This document shows positions 17,063 through 26,515 of a stretch of DNA of 64,000 bases, piece by piece (positions within the stretch are counted from its first letter, which is position 1; each line of letters opens with the position of its first letter). The notes under the pieces are model-generated. The model saw only the letters and a list, made by a program, of their open reading frames with translations, was not told the origin of the DNA and made no database searches. Source of the stretch: JAEUTH01 sp039931675 (lineage in GTDB: Bacteria > Bacteroidota > Bacteroidia > AKYH767-A > OLB10); contig JBDTRM010000275.1 in the NCBI GenBank assembly GCA_039931675.1, positions 1 to 64,000 of the forward strand, written 5' to 3'. Position numbers and translations under genes: made by a program.

Positions 17063-19438
17063 TCACCTCACCAACGTAACCACCCCCGTCTTACGATACT
17101 CATCAGGAGTATCATACCCTGTAAACTTAAGCACATAAAAGTAAGTTCCCTGCACGCAGTCTTTGCCCTGCAGCTTGCCGTTCCATGAGGCGGTTTCATC
17201 GGTTGATTCAAAAACTTTTTGTCCCCATCGGTTAAAAACAAGCAATGAATAATCGCGAACGAAAACTATAATTGGTTTCCATGTTTCATTAACGGCATCG
17301 TCATTTGGTGTAAATGCATTGGGTATAAAAACCTGTGGCGATTGCAATAGTTCTATTTCATTACTCCAGCTATCTGCGTTCATGCTTCCGGCACCTTCCA
17401 CAGCTCTTATCTTATAAAAAAACTCGCCACCGGTTACGTCTAAGTCTTTATCAACATATACGGTATCAGTGATTACAGCAAGCAATTCAAATTCTGATAA
17501 TGGATCTTTTTTGCGATAGACTACATAGCGGTTAACACCACCGTTCCATGTTTCATAACGTGACCAGTTAATTGTATTTACGAAAGGTGCGCTTAATCCG
17601 TTTAATAAAACAGTGGTGGCAATATTACTTTCAGGACTCAGGTTGCTGCAATAATCTTCGTTGGTCATTTTATAGGTGTAGCTGTACAAATCAGTTTGCA
17701 CATCATAATCGGTAATATTGTCTTGCGCCTTATGAAACAACGTTTGCCATAAATTAAACTGCCCTGCAACAGAGTTTTCTTTTTTATAAATATACAACGT
17801 ACTGAAAGGTCCATCGGCAAAATGCTGCCAGGTTATTCCAATTTTATTTGCGGCATTAACGGTGGCAGTGGCCATATAATTTGTTTTTGTATTAATCTGC
17901 GATAGCGTACAAATGGTATCGCTTGTTGTACCTGCATCCTGGCAAACATTTACAGTTTTTATATAGTAGCAATAATCGGTAACGGTATTATTGGCGGCAT
18001 TGCTATCCACGTAAGCAATCTGCAATTGATCATATATGGTATCAGTTAATACATAAGGTGAGCCATTAGTACTTTTATAAATTAAATAATAAGAGAAGAA
18101 TTGCGAAGGTGGATTAAGATTTCCCCAATACAAACGCAATGCATCATTACCGAGAAATTCAGTGCACAATAAATTCGGGGGATCAATGGCGGGCGGATTC
18201 TTAACAAGAATATTAAAGTCAAAATATTTTGTTTTGGGTAAGGGGCAGCCGTTATCAGTCACAGTTATCCGCACGTGATAAGGATTGGCTGATGATTGTG
18301 CACAGGTAGGTTTCCAGCAAAAAGTTGTAGTAACATTTCTTAATCCTGATAAATCATTTACTGTGGCATAAGGCCCGCTGATGGTACCTCCCGGAAAAAC
18401 ATCGCCCGAATGGGTGATGAATAATGAATCTTTAGGATCGGTTGCAGTTATATTAACGCAAACCGAATCGGTTGCATAAAGCACATAAGCTGAAGTACTT
18501 GAAAGCGGAACGCTTGATACAACAGTTGGCAGAATATTGCCGCTACATACTATTACTACAAATTCTAACTCGCGCCTTACCAAACCTATCTGTACACCAT
18601 TGCGCCACTCTTTCATTTCCACAGCCATGGCAAATAAACCGGTGCTGAGAGGAACTGCGGTCATTTTTCCTGTTAAAGGATCTATACCAAGTGTTGGATT
18701 ACCATCTATAATATTGGCAACACTATAACCCGGTGCCCAGCCCACATTATAATAAGGAGCAGGGGCGGGAATAAGGTTGCCTGCACCCGGACCAGATGCT
18801 GAATAGGGATTAGGATTGCTGCTACTGGTATGACCTCCGGCAAGAGGTGCATCAAAGCTGAATGAAAGCGAATCGCCATCGGTATCCCAACCACCAAAAT
18901 TATAATTGAATAACTGATCCTGGCACATGTAAGGTAATGGCGCATTTAAAAAAACCGGGGACGAATTATGCAATGCCGGGTTGGCTATTTCGAGGTAAAA
19001 ACCCATACCCTCAGCGCTTGGGTTTGCAATATTTATAACAGTGATATTGCGGCAGCAGCGTTCCCATATTAAATAATATCCATGCGGGTTGTCGGGAATA
19101 GTAACTGTTTGAATATAGGTTCCTTGTTCAACACAAACATTGGGAGGGTCTGAGCATAAATTTCCCGCATAGTGTAAAGTGGTAATTGTGCCGAGGTTCA
19201 TTACAAAAGATGTTTGAAGCACATTGGTTACCTTATCGTAAACACCTATATTGATGGATTGATCAAACTGCGCCCCATTGGTCGCCCAACAATCGCGAAA
19301 CATTTTCATAGTTACCTCGAAATTATTATTTGGGCCGATCCATTTGCAGGTAAAATCACCTCCAACGATATGAAAAGCCTCTGACTGCTGTTGCAGCGCA
19401 AAGAAGAAAACATATAATAAGAGTAAATTTTTTTTCAT
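17063..19438 (-). CDS. Gliding-motility-type T9SS secreted protein (CHU_C / type B sorting domain)
   Basis: 791 residues with signal peptide KKNLLLLYVFFFALQQQSEA. The N-terminal half begins FHIVGGDFTCKWIGPNNNFEV, typical of large Bacteroidota surface proteins, followed by repeated Ig/fibronectin-III-like domains around 400-690. The C-terminal ~90 residues (VFIPNAFTPNDDAVNETWKP, then LLVFNRWGQKVFES, WNGKLQGKDCVQGTYFYVLK) are the gliding-motility-associated C-terminal domain, the type B T9SS signal used by adhesins such as SprB. It is expected on the outer surface. It is a lone gene here, divergent from rlmD. Confidence 0.93.
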   Translation of the reverse strand: MKKNLLLLYVFFFALQQQSEAFHIVGGDFTCKWIGPNNNFEVTMKMFRDCWATNGAQFDQSINIGVYDKVTNVLQTSFVMNLGTITTLHYAGNLCSDPPNVCVEQGTYIQTVTIPDNPHGYYLIWERCCRNITVINIANPSAEGMGFYLEIANPALHNSSPVFLNAPLPYMCQDQLFNYNFGGWDTDGDSLSFSFDAPLAGGHTSSSNPNPYSASGPGAGNLIPAPAPYYNVGWAPGYSVANIIDGNPTLGIDPLTGKMTAVPLSTGLFAMAVEMKEWRNGVQIGLVRRELEFVVIVCSGNILPTVVSSVPLSSTSAYVLYATDSVCVNITATDPKDSLFITHSGDVFPGGTISGPYATVNDLSGLRNVTTTFCWKPTCAQSSANPYHVRITVTDNGCPLPKTKYFDFNILVKNPPAIDPPNLLCTEFLGNDALRLYWGNLNPPSQFFSYYLIYKSTNGSPYVLTDTIYDQLQIAYVDSNAANNTVTDYCYYIKTVNVCQDAGTTSDTICTLSQINTKTNYMATATVNAANKIGITWQHFADGPFSTLYIYKKENSVAGQFNLWQTLFHKAQDNITDYDVQTDLYSYTYKMTNEDYCSNLSPESNIATTVLLNGLSAPFVNTINWSRYETWNGGVNRYVVYRKKDPLSEFELLAVITDTVYVDKDLDVTGGEFFYKIRAVEGAGSMNADSWSNEIELLQSPQVFIPNAFTPNDDAVNETWKPIIVFVRDYSLLVFNRWGQKVFESTDETASWNGKLQGKDCVQGTYFYVLKFTGYDTPDEYRKTGVVTLVR

Positions 19439-19483
19439 TAAATGAAGTTGTAATTCTTTTCAATGCACGGTGAATTCAATTTC

Positions 19484-19491
19484 TACCTTCG
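19484..19491 (+). promoter_or_regulatory. Probable -7 box upstream of rlmD
   Basis: TACCTTCG is one base off TAnnTTTG, in the 158-bp gap between the divergent T9SS gene and rlmD. A leader of about 100 nt is implied. Confidence 0.4.
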
Positions 19492-19596
19492 CGCGCTTAA
19501 ACATAACGGTTAAATAATGGTGTTGTTTTATGAGTGCTTATGAAACTGAACACGAAATTACAAATCTTGTTGGAATAACAATAAGCGAAAATAGCG

Positions 19597-20988
19597 ATGA
19601 ATAAAAAGGTGATTGAAAATTTACAAGTGATAGACATAGCAGACGAAGGTCGCGCTGTTGCAAAACATGAGCAAATGGTTGTGTTTATTGATGCTGCTGT
19701 GCCAGGTGATGTGGCTGATGTGGAGATTTACAAGCAGAAAAAATCGTATGCCGAAGGGCGCATCATAAAACTCGTAAAACCTTCTGAGCACCGCACTGAG
19801 CCCTTCTGTTCTCACTTTGGGGTGTGCGGAGGATGCAAATGGCAATACATGGATTACAAAATGCAATTGCATTACAAACAGAAGCAGGTGTCTGAAGCCA
19901 TGAAACGCATTGCAAAAATTGAGAACCCTGTCCTCTCTCCTATTATCGGTTCAGTGAACGAAACTTTTTATCGTAACAAATTGGAGTTTACGTTTTCTAA
20001 TAAACGTTGGCTTACAGTTGATGATATGAAAAAAGGCGTGAATGATTTGGAACCTGCCCTTGGCTATCACATACCGGGGCGATATGATAAAGTGCTGCCC
20101 ATTGAAAAATGTTATCTGCAGGATGACCTCAGCAATCAAATCAGGAATTTTGTTTTTCAATACTGTATGAAAAACAATTTCACTTTTTTCGATTTGAAAA
20201 AACAGGAAGGCATGATGCGCAACATGATCATTCGTAATACCACGCTTGGCGAATGGATGGTGATCATGATCTTTAAAGAAGATGATAAAGGAAAACGTGA
20301 AAGCTTATTGAATGCATTGAAAGAAAATTTCCCACAGATAACTTCGCTCATGTATAACATCAATCAAAAAAGAAATGATAGTATTTATGATCTTGATTTT
20401 ACACTTCACAGTGGCAAGCCTTTCATCACTGAGCAAATGGAAGATCTGAAATTCCGCATAGGGCCAAAATCTTTTTTTCAAACCAATTCTATACAGGCAT
20501 TGGAGCTATATAAAGTGGCAAGAGATTATGCACAGCTTACCGGTGAAGAAATAGTTTATGATTTATACACAGGTACAGGAACTATTGCAAATTTTGTAGC
20601 GCGTAATGCTTCTAAAGTTGTTGGTGTTGAATATGTAGCAGAAGCAATTGAAGATGCAAAAATAAATTCGCAAGAGAATAACATCAGCAACACATCGTTT
20701 TATGCAGGTGATATGAAAGATATGCTCACCACTTCATTTTATGAAACTAACGGATACCCTGATGTTATTATCACCGATCCTCCACGAGCAGGCATGCACG
20801 AAAAAGTTGTTGCCATGCTCAATCAGTCAAATGCAAAACGAATAGTATATGTAAGCTGCAATGCTGCCACCCAGGCCCGCGACCTGGCATTGATGGCAGA
20901 AAAATATGTTGTAACAAAAATTCAACCTGTTGATATGTTTCCGCATACGCATCATGTGGAGAATGTGGTGTTGCTGGAATTGAAGTAA
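19597..20988 (+). CDS. rlmD: 23S rRNA (uracil-C5)-methyltransferase RlmD/RumA family
   Basis: 463 residues. An N-terminal TRAM domain (about 1-60) is followed by a 4Fe-4S cluster motif (FCSHFGVCGGCKWQY, with a fourth Cys in PIEKCYLQ) that separates RlmD-type enzymes from TrmA. The SAM-binding site is VYDLYTGTGTIANF, then TDPPRAGMH, and the nucleophilic Cys is in VYVSCNAATQARDL. The usual Pro after SCN is Ala here; the catalytic Cys is retained. It methylates a uracil in 23S rRNA using SAM and a covalent Cys-uracil intermediate. Bacteroidota often carry two paralogues, so the exact target uracil (1939 or 747 type) is uncertain. Confidence 0.92.
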   Translation: MNKKVIENLQVIDIADEGRAVAKHEQMVVFIDAAVPGDVADVEIYKQKKSYAEGRIIKLVKPSEHRTEPFCSHFGVCGGCKWQYMDYKMQLHYKQKQVSEAMKRIAKIENPVLSPIIGSVNETFYRNKLEFTFSNKRWLTVDDMKKGVNDLEPALGYHIPGRYDKVLPIEKCYLQDDLSNQIRNFVFQYCMKNNFTFFDLKKQEGMMRNMIIRNTTLGEWMVIMIFKEDDKGKRESLLNALKENFPQITSLMYNINQKRNDSIYDLDFTLHSGKPFITEQMEDLKFRIGPKSFFQTNSIQALELYKVARDYAQLTGEEIVYDLYTGTGTIANFVARNASKVVGVEYVAEAIEDAKINSQENNISNTSFYAGDMKDMLTTSFYETNGYPDVIITDPPRAGMHEKVVAMLNQSNAKRIVYVSCNAATQARDLALMAEKYVVTKIQPVDMFPHTHHVENVVLLELK

Positions 20989-21033
20989 CGTGGGATAGCA
21001 TCCCGCCCCCTATAAATGAATTATTCTCGCGCA

Positions 21034-21066
21034 ACTTTCGGAAAGTTGAAGGAACTTTCCGAAAGT
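21034..21066. repeat. Dispersed hairpin repeat, copy 2 of 3
   Basis: ACTTTCGGAAAGTT, loop GAAGG, AACTTTCCGAAAGT: identical to the copy at 41076. It starts 46 bp after the rlmD stop and 39 bp before the next gene. Confidence 0.95.
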
Positions 21067-21104
21067 AAAATCAGTCCGAAAGTAAAATCAGTGACAAACA
21101 AAAC

Positions 21105-21617
21105 ATGTCTCTAAAAATTAAACTCTCATTCATCTTCCTGTTATGCTGCTTCTGCAAGTTGTATGCACAGCAAGCCAATGCTGACAGTTTAAAACAATAT
21201 GAGCTGTGTTATTATTCACAGTGCTTTGGGTTTCCTGTTACTGCTATTAATAACGACCGGTTGTTTGATTGCATTGATTTATGGACCGGCACCAAATACA
21301 AACTTGCAGGTAGTGATCTGGATGGTATTGACTGCTCGCGCTTTGCAATGATGGTTTACAATTATGCTTATGGTAAAACAATTGATGGCACAGCAGATGA
21401 ACTTTATAAAAAATGCAGGCATATTGATAAAGATGAATTAGAACAAGGCAATCTCGTTTTCTTTAAAACATCAAAACGCAGAATTTCACATGTGGGTGTA
21501 TATTTAGGTGATAACAAATTTGCTCATTCAAGTTCAAGCAACGGAATTATCATCAGCGATCTTGATGAGCCTTACTATAAAAAATATTTTGCAGGAGGCG
21601 GTGTTGTTGAAAATTAA
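21105..21617 (+). CDS. NlpC/P60 family cell-wall hydrolase
   Basis: 170 residues with signal peptide (KIKLSFIFLLCCFCKLYAQ). The NlpC/P60 papain-like fold is visible: the catalytic Cys in LDGIDCSRFAMMVYNYAYG, the catalytic His in RISHVGVYLGDNKFAHSSSS, and the polar third residue in the AHSSSSNGI strand. These peptidases cut gamma-D-Glu-diaminopimelate or related peptide bonds in peptidoglycan. There is no lipobox or LysM domain, so it is probably a soluble periplasmic enzyme. It may be read through from rlmD, with the hairpin repeat between them. Confidence 0.9.
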   Translation: MSLKIKLSFIFLLCCFCKLYAQQANADSLKQYELCYYSQCFGFPVTAINNDRLFDCIDLWTGTKYKLAGSDLDGIDCSRFAMMVYNYAYGKTIDGTADELYKKCRHIDKDELEQGNLVFFKTSKRRISHVGVYLGDNKFAHSSSSNGIIISDLDEPYYKKYFAGGGVVEN

Positions 21618-21686
21618 AAGTTGATAGTCTGCATAACAAACTTTGATAATTATATTTGAAACGGGATAAATTTATCCAACTGATTT

Positions 21687-21839
21687 AACCTTAAATTGCA
21701 TTTCAAACCTTAGTAGAAGATGATAGGATAGACATCAAAACCTTATTACCTTATTTTTATTATCGAATTGAAATAAGGGTAATAAGGTCAGCTTAACAGT
21801 CTGCACTTTTCTACTAAGGTTTCAGAAAAAATTAAGGTT
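21687..21839. repeat. Nested double palindrome, copy 1 (MITE-like)
   Basis: Three concentric stems: AACCTTAA (21687) with TTAAGGTT (21832-21839); AAACCTTAGTAGAA (21705) with TTCTACTAAGGTTT (ending 21822); and an inner ACCTTATTACCTTA with AATAAGGGTAATAAGGT. A second copy lies at 30687-30811, sharing also the upstream CGGGATAAATT flank. It is non-coding and fills most of the gap between the hydrolase and the patatin gene. Confidence 0.88.
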
Positions 21840-21909
21840 TTTTATTCTGATATTATGTACTTATTTATTCCGTTCGCGGCATAAAATAAATATAACCTGT
21901 TCAATTTTA

Positions 21910-21917
21910 TACTTTCG
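21910..21917 (+). promoter_or_regulatory. Probable -7 box for the patatin gene
   Basis: TACTTTCG, one base off TAnnTTTG, 18 nt before ATG 21936. Confidence 0.45.
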
Positions 21918-21935
21918 CTTTCGTTATCCAATTAC

Positions 21936-24230
21936 ATGACCTGTACTAGACTACGTTTTATTTCATTACTGTTTTTTATCATTCCTTCACTGGCCTATTC
22001 GCAAAGTGTTGGTTTGGTCTTAAGTGGTGGCGGTGCGCGTGCGCTTGCACACATAGGTGTAATAAAGGCGTTAGAAGAAAATCATGTACCCATTGATTAC
22101 ATAACAGGCACGAGCATGGGCGCATTAATAGGCAGCATGTATGCAACAGGACTATCGGCAGACCAGATGGAAAAAATTGTAACAAGCGATGATTTTATAC
22201 AACGCGCCAAAGGAAGAATAAGCGATGATTTTCAATATTTTTATAACAGGAAAGATCCAGATGCAGGATGGGTGACGATAAAATTTTCTTATGACTCAAC
22301 GCTTAAAATACGTTTGCCCGAAAGTGCAATCAACTCTGTGCTGATTGATTACACATTAATGGAAAGTTATGCACCTGCTATTGCAAAAGCCAATTGCAAT
22401 TTCGATTCACTCATGGTGCCATTCAGGTGTGTGGCTGCTGATATTAAAAACCGCGAAGCTGTAGTTTTTTCAGGCGATGACCTTGCGCGTGCTGTGCGTT
22501 CATCAATGGCATTTCCGTTTTATTTAACCCCGGTGGCAGTTGATAACCGTATTATGTTTGATGGTGGATTGTATAACAACTTTCCGTGTGATGTGATGCT
22601 CCACGAATTTCATCCCGATATTATTATCGGCAGCAGTGTGGGTAACAGTACCGAAGTGGTGTATGAAGATAATATTTTATCGCAGGTGCGCACCATGATT
22701 GTGCAGCAGGCCACTCAATATAAAGTGCCGCGCGAAACTGATTTTCTCATCGTACCGGGCAATGCCTTTATCGGTGTATTTGATTTTTCGGATGCACAGC
22801 AAGCAATTGACTCCGGCTACAATGCAACCATCAAACAAATGAATATCATTAAAAAAGCAATTAAACGCGATGTGAGCATAGATGAAATCACCCGCAGGCG
22901 GGCAGCTTTTTTTGATCACCAGGTGCCCGTGATGGTTGATAAAATTTCTGTAAACGGTTTGAACAAAGAACAACGCATTTATGTAGAACGAATACTCAAA
23001 CCAAAACATGGTCCTATGTTTCCTTATGCCTTCAAGAAAAATTATTTCAGGTTAGTGGCCGATGATAATATCCGGGCAGTGTTTCCAAAATTAATTTACA
23101 ACACAGAAACAAAATTTTATGACCTGATGGTGGACATAAAGCGCGAAAAAGATCTGCATGTTGACTTTGGCGGTGATTTTTCTTCGCGACCAATCAATAC
23201 TGCTTTTATAGGTTTGCAATATAACCTGCTGAGTAAACAATCATATCGTTTTTATGCCAATACCTATCTCGGTAAATTATACAATTCAGCGCATGCTGAT
23301 ATACGAATTGATTTTCCCGGGCGCACTTCTTTTTATGTGCAGCCATCATTTACTTACAACAGCTTCAATTATTATAAAAGCAGTAATGGTTTCCGGGAAG
23401 ATATAAAACCGCCCTATCTTATACAGAATGATTTAAAAGCAGGTGCTTTTGCAGGCATCCCTTCGCGTTTATCGGGTAAGTTATATGCCGAGGGTGCATA
23501 TTTTGAATTGAATGAAAAGTATTATCAAACGCGACAGTTTTTGGAAAGCGATACTACCGATCGTACCTCCTTTCCCGGTTTTACTTATGGATTAAATTAT
23601 GAACGCAACACGCTCAACCGTAAAATGTATGCCAACAAAGGTTCATTCATTGCATTCTATTCACGCTATGTTGACGGGCATGAGCATACAATACCCGGCA
23701 GCACCTCATTAAATAGCGATACCATTAATCAACACCACAACTGGTTGCAGTTTAAATTTTTGTGGGAAAATTATTTTGCAAAAGCAGGTCCTGTTAAGTT
23801 TGGTTTTTACATTGACCTTGTTGGCAGCACACAACAATTTTTCGCCAACTACACAGCAAGCATTTTAGCTGCGCCTGCATTTCAACCTATACCCGAAACC
23901 AAGGCTGTTTTCTTACCGCAATATCATTGTTACACTTATGGCGGTGCAGGATTAAAAACAGTTTATACACCTTTCACTAACTTCGATCTGCGATTAGAAG
24001 GTTACCTGTTCCAACCTTATGAAGAAATATTGCCGGGCGAAAATAATGATGCACCCACCTTTGGCGAACCATTTGCAAAACGTTATTTCATAGGTGCTTT
24101 CAATGCCGTCTATCACACACCGGTGGGTCCAATCAGTCTTGGTTTAAACTATTATGAAAATTTTGATAAGCCGCTTGCTTTTATTTTTCATTTCGGATAC
24201 ATTATTTTTAATAAGAAGGCGCTGGATTGA
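21936..24230 (+). CDS. Patatin-like phospholipase with POTRA and outer-membrane barrel (PlpD / type Vd-like)
   Basis: 764 residues with a signal peptide (LRFISLLFFIIPSLAYSQ). The N-terminal patatin domain has the oxyanion GGGARALAHIGV, the nucleophile elbow GTSMG and the catalytic Asp in FDGGLYNNFP, forming a Ser-Asp dyad. A POTRA-like segment follows (around VPVMVDKISVNGLNKEQRI), then a 16-strand-type surface-antigen/Omp85-like barrel with many aromatic beta strands (NTAFIGLQYNLLSKQSYRF, KFGFYIDLVGS) ending in FHFGYIIFNK. This domain order matches PlpD, where the lipase is exported by its own barrel. It probably acts on phospholipids at the cell surface or outer membrane. Confidence 0.92.
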   Translation: MTCTRLRFISLLFFIIPSLAYSQSVGLVLSGGGARALAHIGVIKALEENHVPIDYITGTSMGALIGSMYATGLSADQMEKIVTSDDFIQRAKGRISDDFQYFYNRKDPDAGWVTIKFSYDSTLKIRLPESAINSVLIDYTLMESYAPAIAKANCNFDSLMVPFRCVAADIKNREAVVFSGDDLARAVRSSMAFPFYLTPVAVDNRIMFDGGLYNNFPCDVMLHEFHPDIIIGSSVGNSTEVVYEDNILSQVRTMIVQQATQYKVPRETDFLIVPGNAFIGVFDFSDAQQAIDSGYNATIKQMNIIKKAIKRDVSIDEITRRRAAFFDHQVPVMVDKISVNGLNKEQRIYVERILKPKHGPMFPYAFKKNYFRLVADDNIRAVFPKLIYNTETKFYDLMVDIKREKDLHVDFGGDFSSRPINTAFIGLQYNLLSKQSYRFYANTYLGKLYNSAHADIRIDFPGRTSFYVQPSFTYNSFNYYKSSNGFREDIKPPYLIQNDLKAGAFAGIPSRLSGKLYAEGAYFELNEKYYQTRQFLESDTTDRTSFPGFTYGLNYERNTLNRKMYANKGSFIAFYSRYVDGHEHTIPGSTSLNSDTINQHHNWLQFKFLWENYFAKAGPVKFGFYIDLVGSTQQFFANYTASILAAPAFQPIPETKAVFLPQYHCYTYGGAGLKTVYTPFTNFDLRLEGYLFQPYEEILPGENNDAPTFGEPFAKRYFIGAFNAVYHTPVGPISLGLNYYENFDKPLAFIFHFGYIIFNKKALD

Positions 24231-24304
24231 GTTATTTACAAAACCATAATATAGGTGCCAGGTTTGAAACATATAGGAACATAGAGCACATAGAAAAAAG
24301 CGGG

Positions 24305-24616
24305 TTAGTCCTGAAGTTTAAAAGGTGTCCATTTGTCTTTTGCCGTTGCTCTTTGAGCTCCAACTCCCAATGGCATTTCAAACAGATCATTAATTGTTGG
24401 ATCTAATTCTGTTGCCTCCTTTAATGAAATTATTTTTGCATTTGCTTCAGAATGATTGTCTCTGCATAAGAATTGCCATTCACCTTCTGAGCCATGAAAT
24501 GCAAATAGAATAGGTCTTTCGTTATTGAGAACATGGTCACAAGTAAAACAAGCTGTATTCTTTGGTTCGTTAAACCTGAAATTGGCTTCGCCCTTTTTTT
24601 TAAAAATGTTGAACAT
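24305..24616 (-). CDS. Small conserved hypothetical protein (immunity-protein-like)
   Basis: 103 residues, soluble and acidic. It has a CFTCDHVLNNERPILFAFHG segment with two Cys and a GEWQFLCRDNHSEANAKIISL stretch. The layout resembles small Bacteroidota proteins of the DUF2185-like group, sometimes annotated as immunity proteins; I cannot confirm the family. It is the last gene of the minus-strand accessory array and is preceded by a divergent attC-like element. Confidence 0.65.
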   Translation of the reverse strand: MFNIFKKKGEANFRFNEPKNTACFTCDHVLNNERPILFAFHGSEGEWQFLCRDNHSEANAKIISLKEATELDPTINDLFEMPLGVGAQRATAKDKWTPFKLQD

Positions 24617-24645
24617 GTATTAATGTTTGTTGTTGCCTTATTATA

Positions 24646-24704
24646 CATTAACGATGAATAAACTTTTTATCCTGAAATATCGGGAGTGTATTTTATTGTT
24701 CTTC
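24646..24704 (-). other. attC-like element S1 (divergent)
   Basis: Minus reading: GAAGAAC over the stop codon of the 24703-25668 gene, AGTTTAT in the middle, ending in GTTAATG. The 59-bp length and both ends agree with the better copies; the middle is degenerate. Confidence 0.4.
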
Positions 24705-25668
24705 ATCTTTTGTCAATTAGCTTGTCCAGGTCTTCAATAAGTTCATCCTTTTTTGTCAGATAAATTAATGTCCTTTCTTTGGATTGCTCTTTAATGTAAT
24801 ACCAAAAATAAATAGATATTTCATCTTCACTGATACTCTCCATTTTGAATGGTTCGTAATAGCCGTTGGTGCTAAGTATTATTTGTCTTTTCGAAACAAT
24901 TGGTTTGTTGTATTGATAGATGTAGAAGAATGAACTGTCTGTATCAAAAACAATGGCCGAAGAATTGCCAAATTTTTTAATATCATAAATGTTATTCAGA
25001 TTTATTAAAGTTGTGTCAGCTTTATGGTCGCCTCTAAGGAATAAGTGAAATTTATTGTCCTGCCAATAATATGAAATTCCGTATTTAAAATCCTTGTCAG
25101 GTCTTTCAATTTTTAGTTTAATCACTTGCTTCAGTGATTCGCTATTTGGTTTGCTTAGTTGCTCTTTGATAAAGGTTGTGTCAATAGAATTTATTTTCCA
25201 TTGACAATAATTTAGTTTATATTCAATTTGTTTCTGTGATGTTTTGATTGAAGAAACATTTTTAATTGCATATTCCAATAGTTTTAAAGTTGAAAGAACG
25301 TCAAATATTCTGCTTACCTGTCTGACAACTATTGCATTTTCTTTTAAGAAATTTTTTTTCTTGTCATCTCTCCAGATATATTGAATTCCTCCCTTATCGT
25401 ACGAAATGAAATAGTCAGGATCACAGTTTGCTGTATAGTGATGATTAAAGTCTAAAAATATTTGATTTGAATAATTTAAATCTTTTGCAAGTTTTTCGGC
25501 AAGCTGCCCGATGATAAAGGCTTTGTTTATTTCTTCATATTCAAAACCGGTTTTAACTCTGACTTCAATATTTCCGTAGTTTTTTTTCACCCAAAAGTCC
25601 TGGTGGGCAAAAGAAGTTCCACAAGCCATGATTAAAACTATTATCCATAAGTAACTATGTCGTTTCAT
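24703..25668 (-). CDS. Hypothetical exported protein
   Basis: 321 residues with an N-terminal signal peptide (LWIIVLIMACGTSFAHQ). The Cys at MACG could be a lipobox, but the cleavage-like AHQ favours a soluble protein. The mature part is K/I/N-rich with mixed beta and alpha segments (VRVKTGFEYEEINKAFIIGQ, then IDTTFIKEQLSKPNSE, and ISYYWQDNKFHLFLRGDH). I recognise no family. It is very AT-rich compared with the flanking core genes, and lies in its own cassette-like unit between elements S2 and S1. Confidence 0.65.
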   Translation of the reverse strand: MKRHSYLWIIVLIMACGTSFAHQDFWVKKNYGNIEVRVKTGFEYEEINKAFIIGQLAEKLAKDLNYSNQIFLDFNHHYTANCDPDYFISYDKGGIQYIWRDDKKKNFLKENAIVVRQVSRIFDVLSTLKLLEYAIKNVSSIKTSQKQIEYKLNYCQWKINSIDTTFIKEQLSKPNSESLKQVIKLKIERPDKDFKYGISYYWQDNKFHLFLRGDHKADTTLINLNNIYDIKKFGNSSAIVFDTDSSFFYIYQYNKPIVSKRQIILSTNGYYEPFKMESISEDEISIYFWYYIKEQSKERTLIYLTKKDELIEDLDKLIDKR

Positions 25669-25736
25669 AATATTACCGCTAATACATTCAAGGATAATTT
25701 AAATTTTTTAAAGCAGGGATTACTCTCTCTATCTTC

Positions 25737-25814
25737 CTTTAACCTCAAATATAATTTTAAACTGCTTGCATGAAAGTGCAAAGCATCAGTCGTGCAAGAA
25801 GCATTTAGTTAGGC
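25737..25814 (-). other. attC-like element S2
   Basis: 78 bp. Minus reading: GCCTAAC (fits RYYYAAC) directly against the TAA stop of the upstream gene, then AAAT and TGCTTCTTGCA. On the far side are TGCAAGCAG and ATTT, and it ends in GTTAAAG. The arms pair: AAC/GTT, AAAT/ATTT, and TGCTT..TGCA with TGCAAGCA. It contains the -7-like TATATTTG. Confidence 0.65.
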
Positions 25815-26395
25815 TTGCGAATAAAAGCGTCAACAACTGTGAGTCGTAAAATCCAGATTGTTGATTTGTTTGGATTAGTTTCTATTTTTTCAAGTGTTCC
25901 TCCGCAACGGGCAAAAGAGTTTGCCGGAAATTCTGAAAGATCTATTTTGTCTTTGACTTTAATTTTTTCAAAACAAAAAATACTTGTCCCCTTACCGTTG
26001 GATGCTGAAGTGAATGCTTCATTGGTAGAGTCATTAACGGTAAGATGTGTTTTATTGATCGTTTTCGTTTCACTGTCGGAAACAGGATGAGCAGACATAA
26101 TAATTTTTTGTCCCTTGTACTTCATTACATTTTTAGCGAGGTCGTCATAAGTCATGTCGCCAACTGAAACCATGCCTGCCGCTGTATAAATGTTGATGTA
26201 AAGAACAATTGCTTTGTAGTCGGAAGAATCGTTTTCAGTTCCTTTTAAAATTTTTGCTGATTGATTGAAAGCCGATTTCCAATCCTCTGCCTGCAAAAAA
26301 GGAATTAAACTTTTGAAGTCATCGTAGGTTACGGTTTGTCCGTATGATTGATAAAGTGTGACGAAAAGAATTAATGTTGTTAAGATTTTTTTCAT
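25805..26395 (-). CDS. Hypothetical exported protein
   Basis: Start ATG 26395 (KKILTTLILFVTLYQSYGQ signal peptide) is preferred to 26455, which would add a stretch overlapping the attC-like element. 196 residues, probably periplasmic. Features include DDFKSLIPFLQAEDWKSAF at the N-terminus and a C-terminal NSFARCGGTLEKIETNPN, with a single Cys pair candidate (FCFEK, ARCGG). The family is not recognised. Its stop codon is fused to the R-type box of the next element, as in an integron cassette. Confidence 0.65.
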   Translation of the reverse strand: MKKILTTLILFVTLYQSYGQTVTYDDFKSLIPFLQAEDWKSAFNQSAKILKGTENDSSDYKAIVLYINIYTAAGMVSVGDMTYDDLAKNVMKYKGQKIIMSAHPVSDSETKTINKTHLTVNDSTNEAFTSASNGKGTSIFCFEKIKVKDKIDLSEFPANSFARCGGTLEKIETNPNKSTIWILRLTVVDAFIRKPN

Positions 26396-26443
26396 TGTCT
26401 GTAGATTCAAATTTTTAAAAGAAGGGTTACATGCACTTACTAT

Positions 26444-26515
26444 CATTAACCACAAACATAATTATAAATTACTGAGTGAAAATGCAATGCAGGAACCTTG
26501 CAAGAGCAGAAACTT
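26444..26515 (-). other. attC-like element S3
   Basis: Minus reading: TGCTCTTGCAAGG, TTGCATTTTCACTCAGTA, ATTTATAATTATGTTTG, ending in GTTAATG. The block shared with S2, S5, S6, S7 and S8 is obvious. The box next to the upstream stop is lost. Confidence 0.55.
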
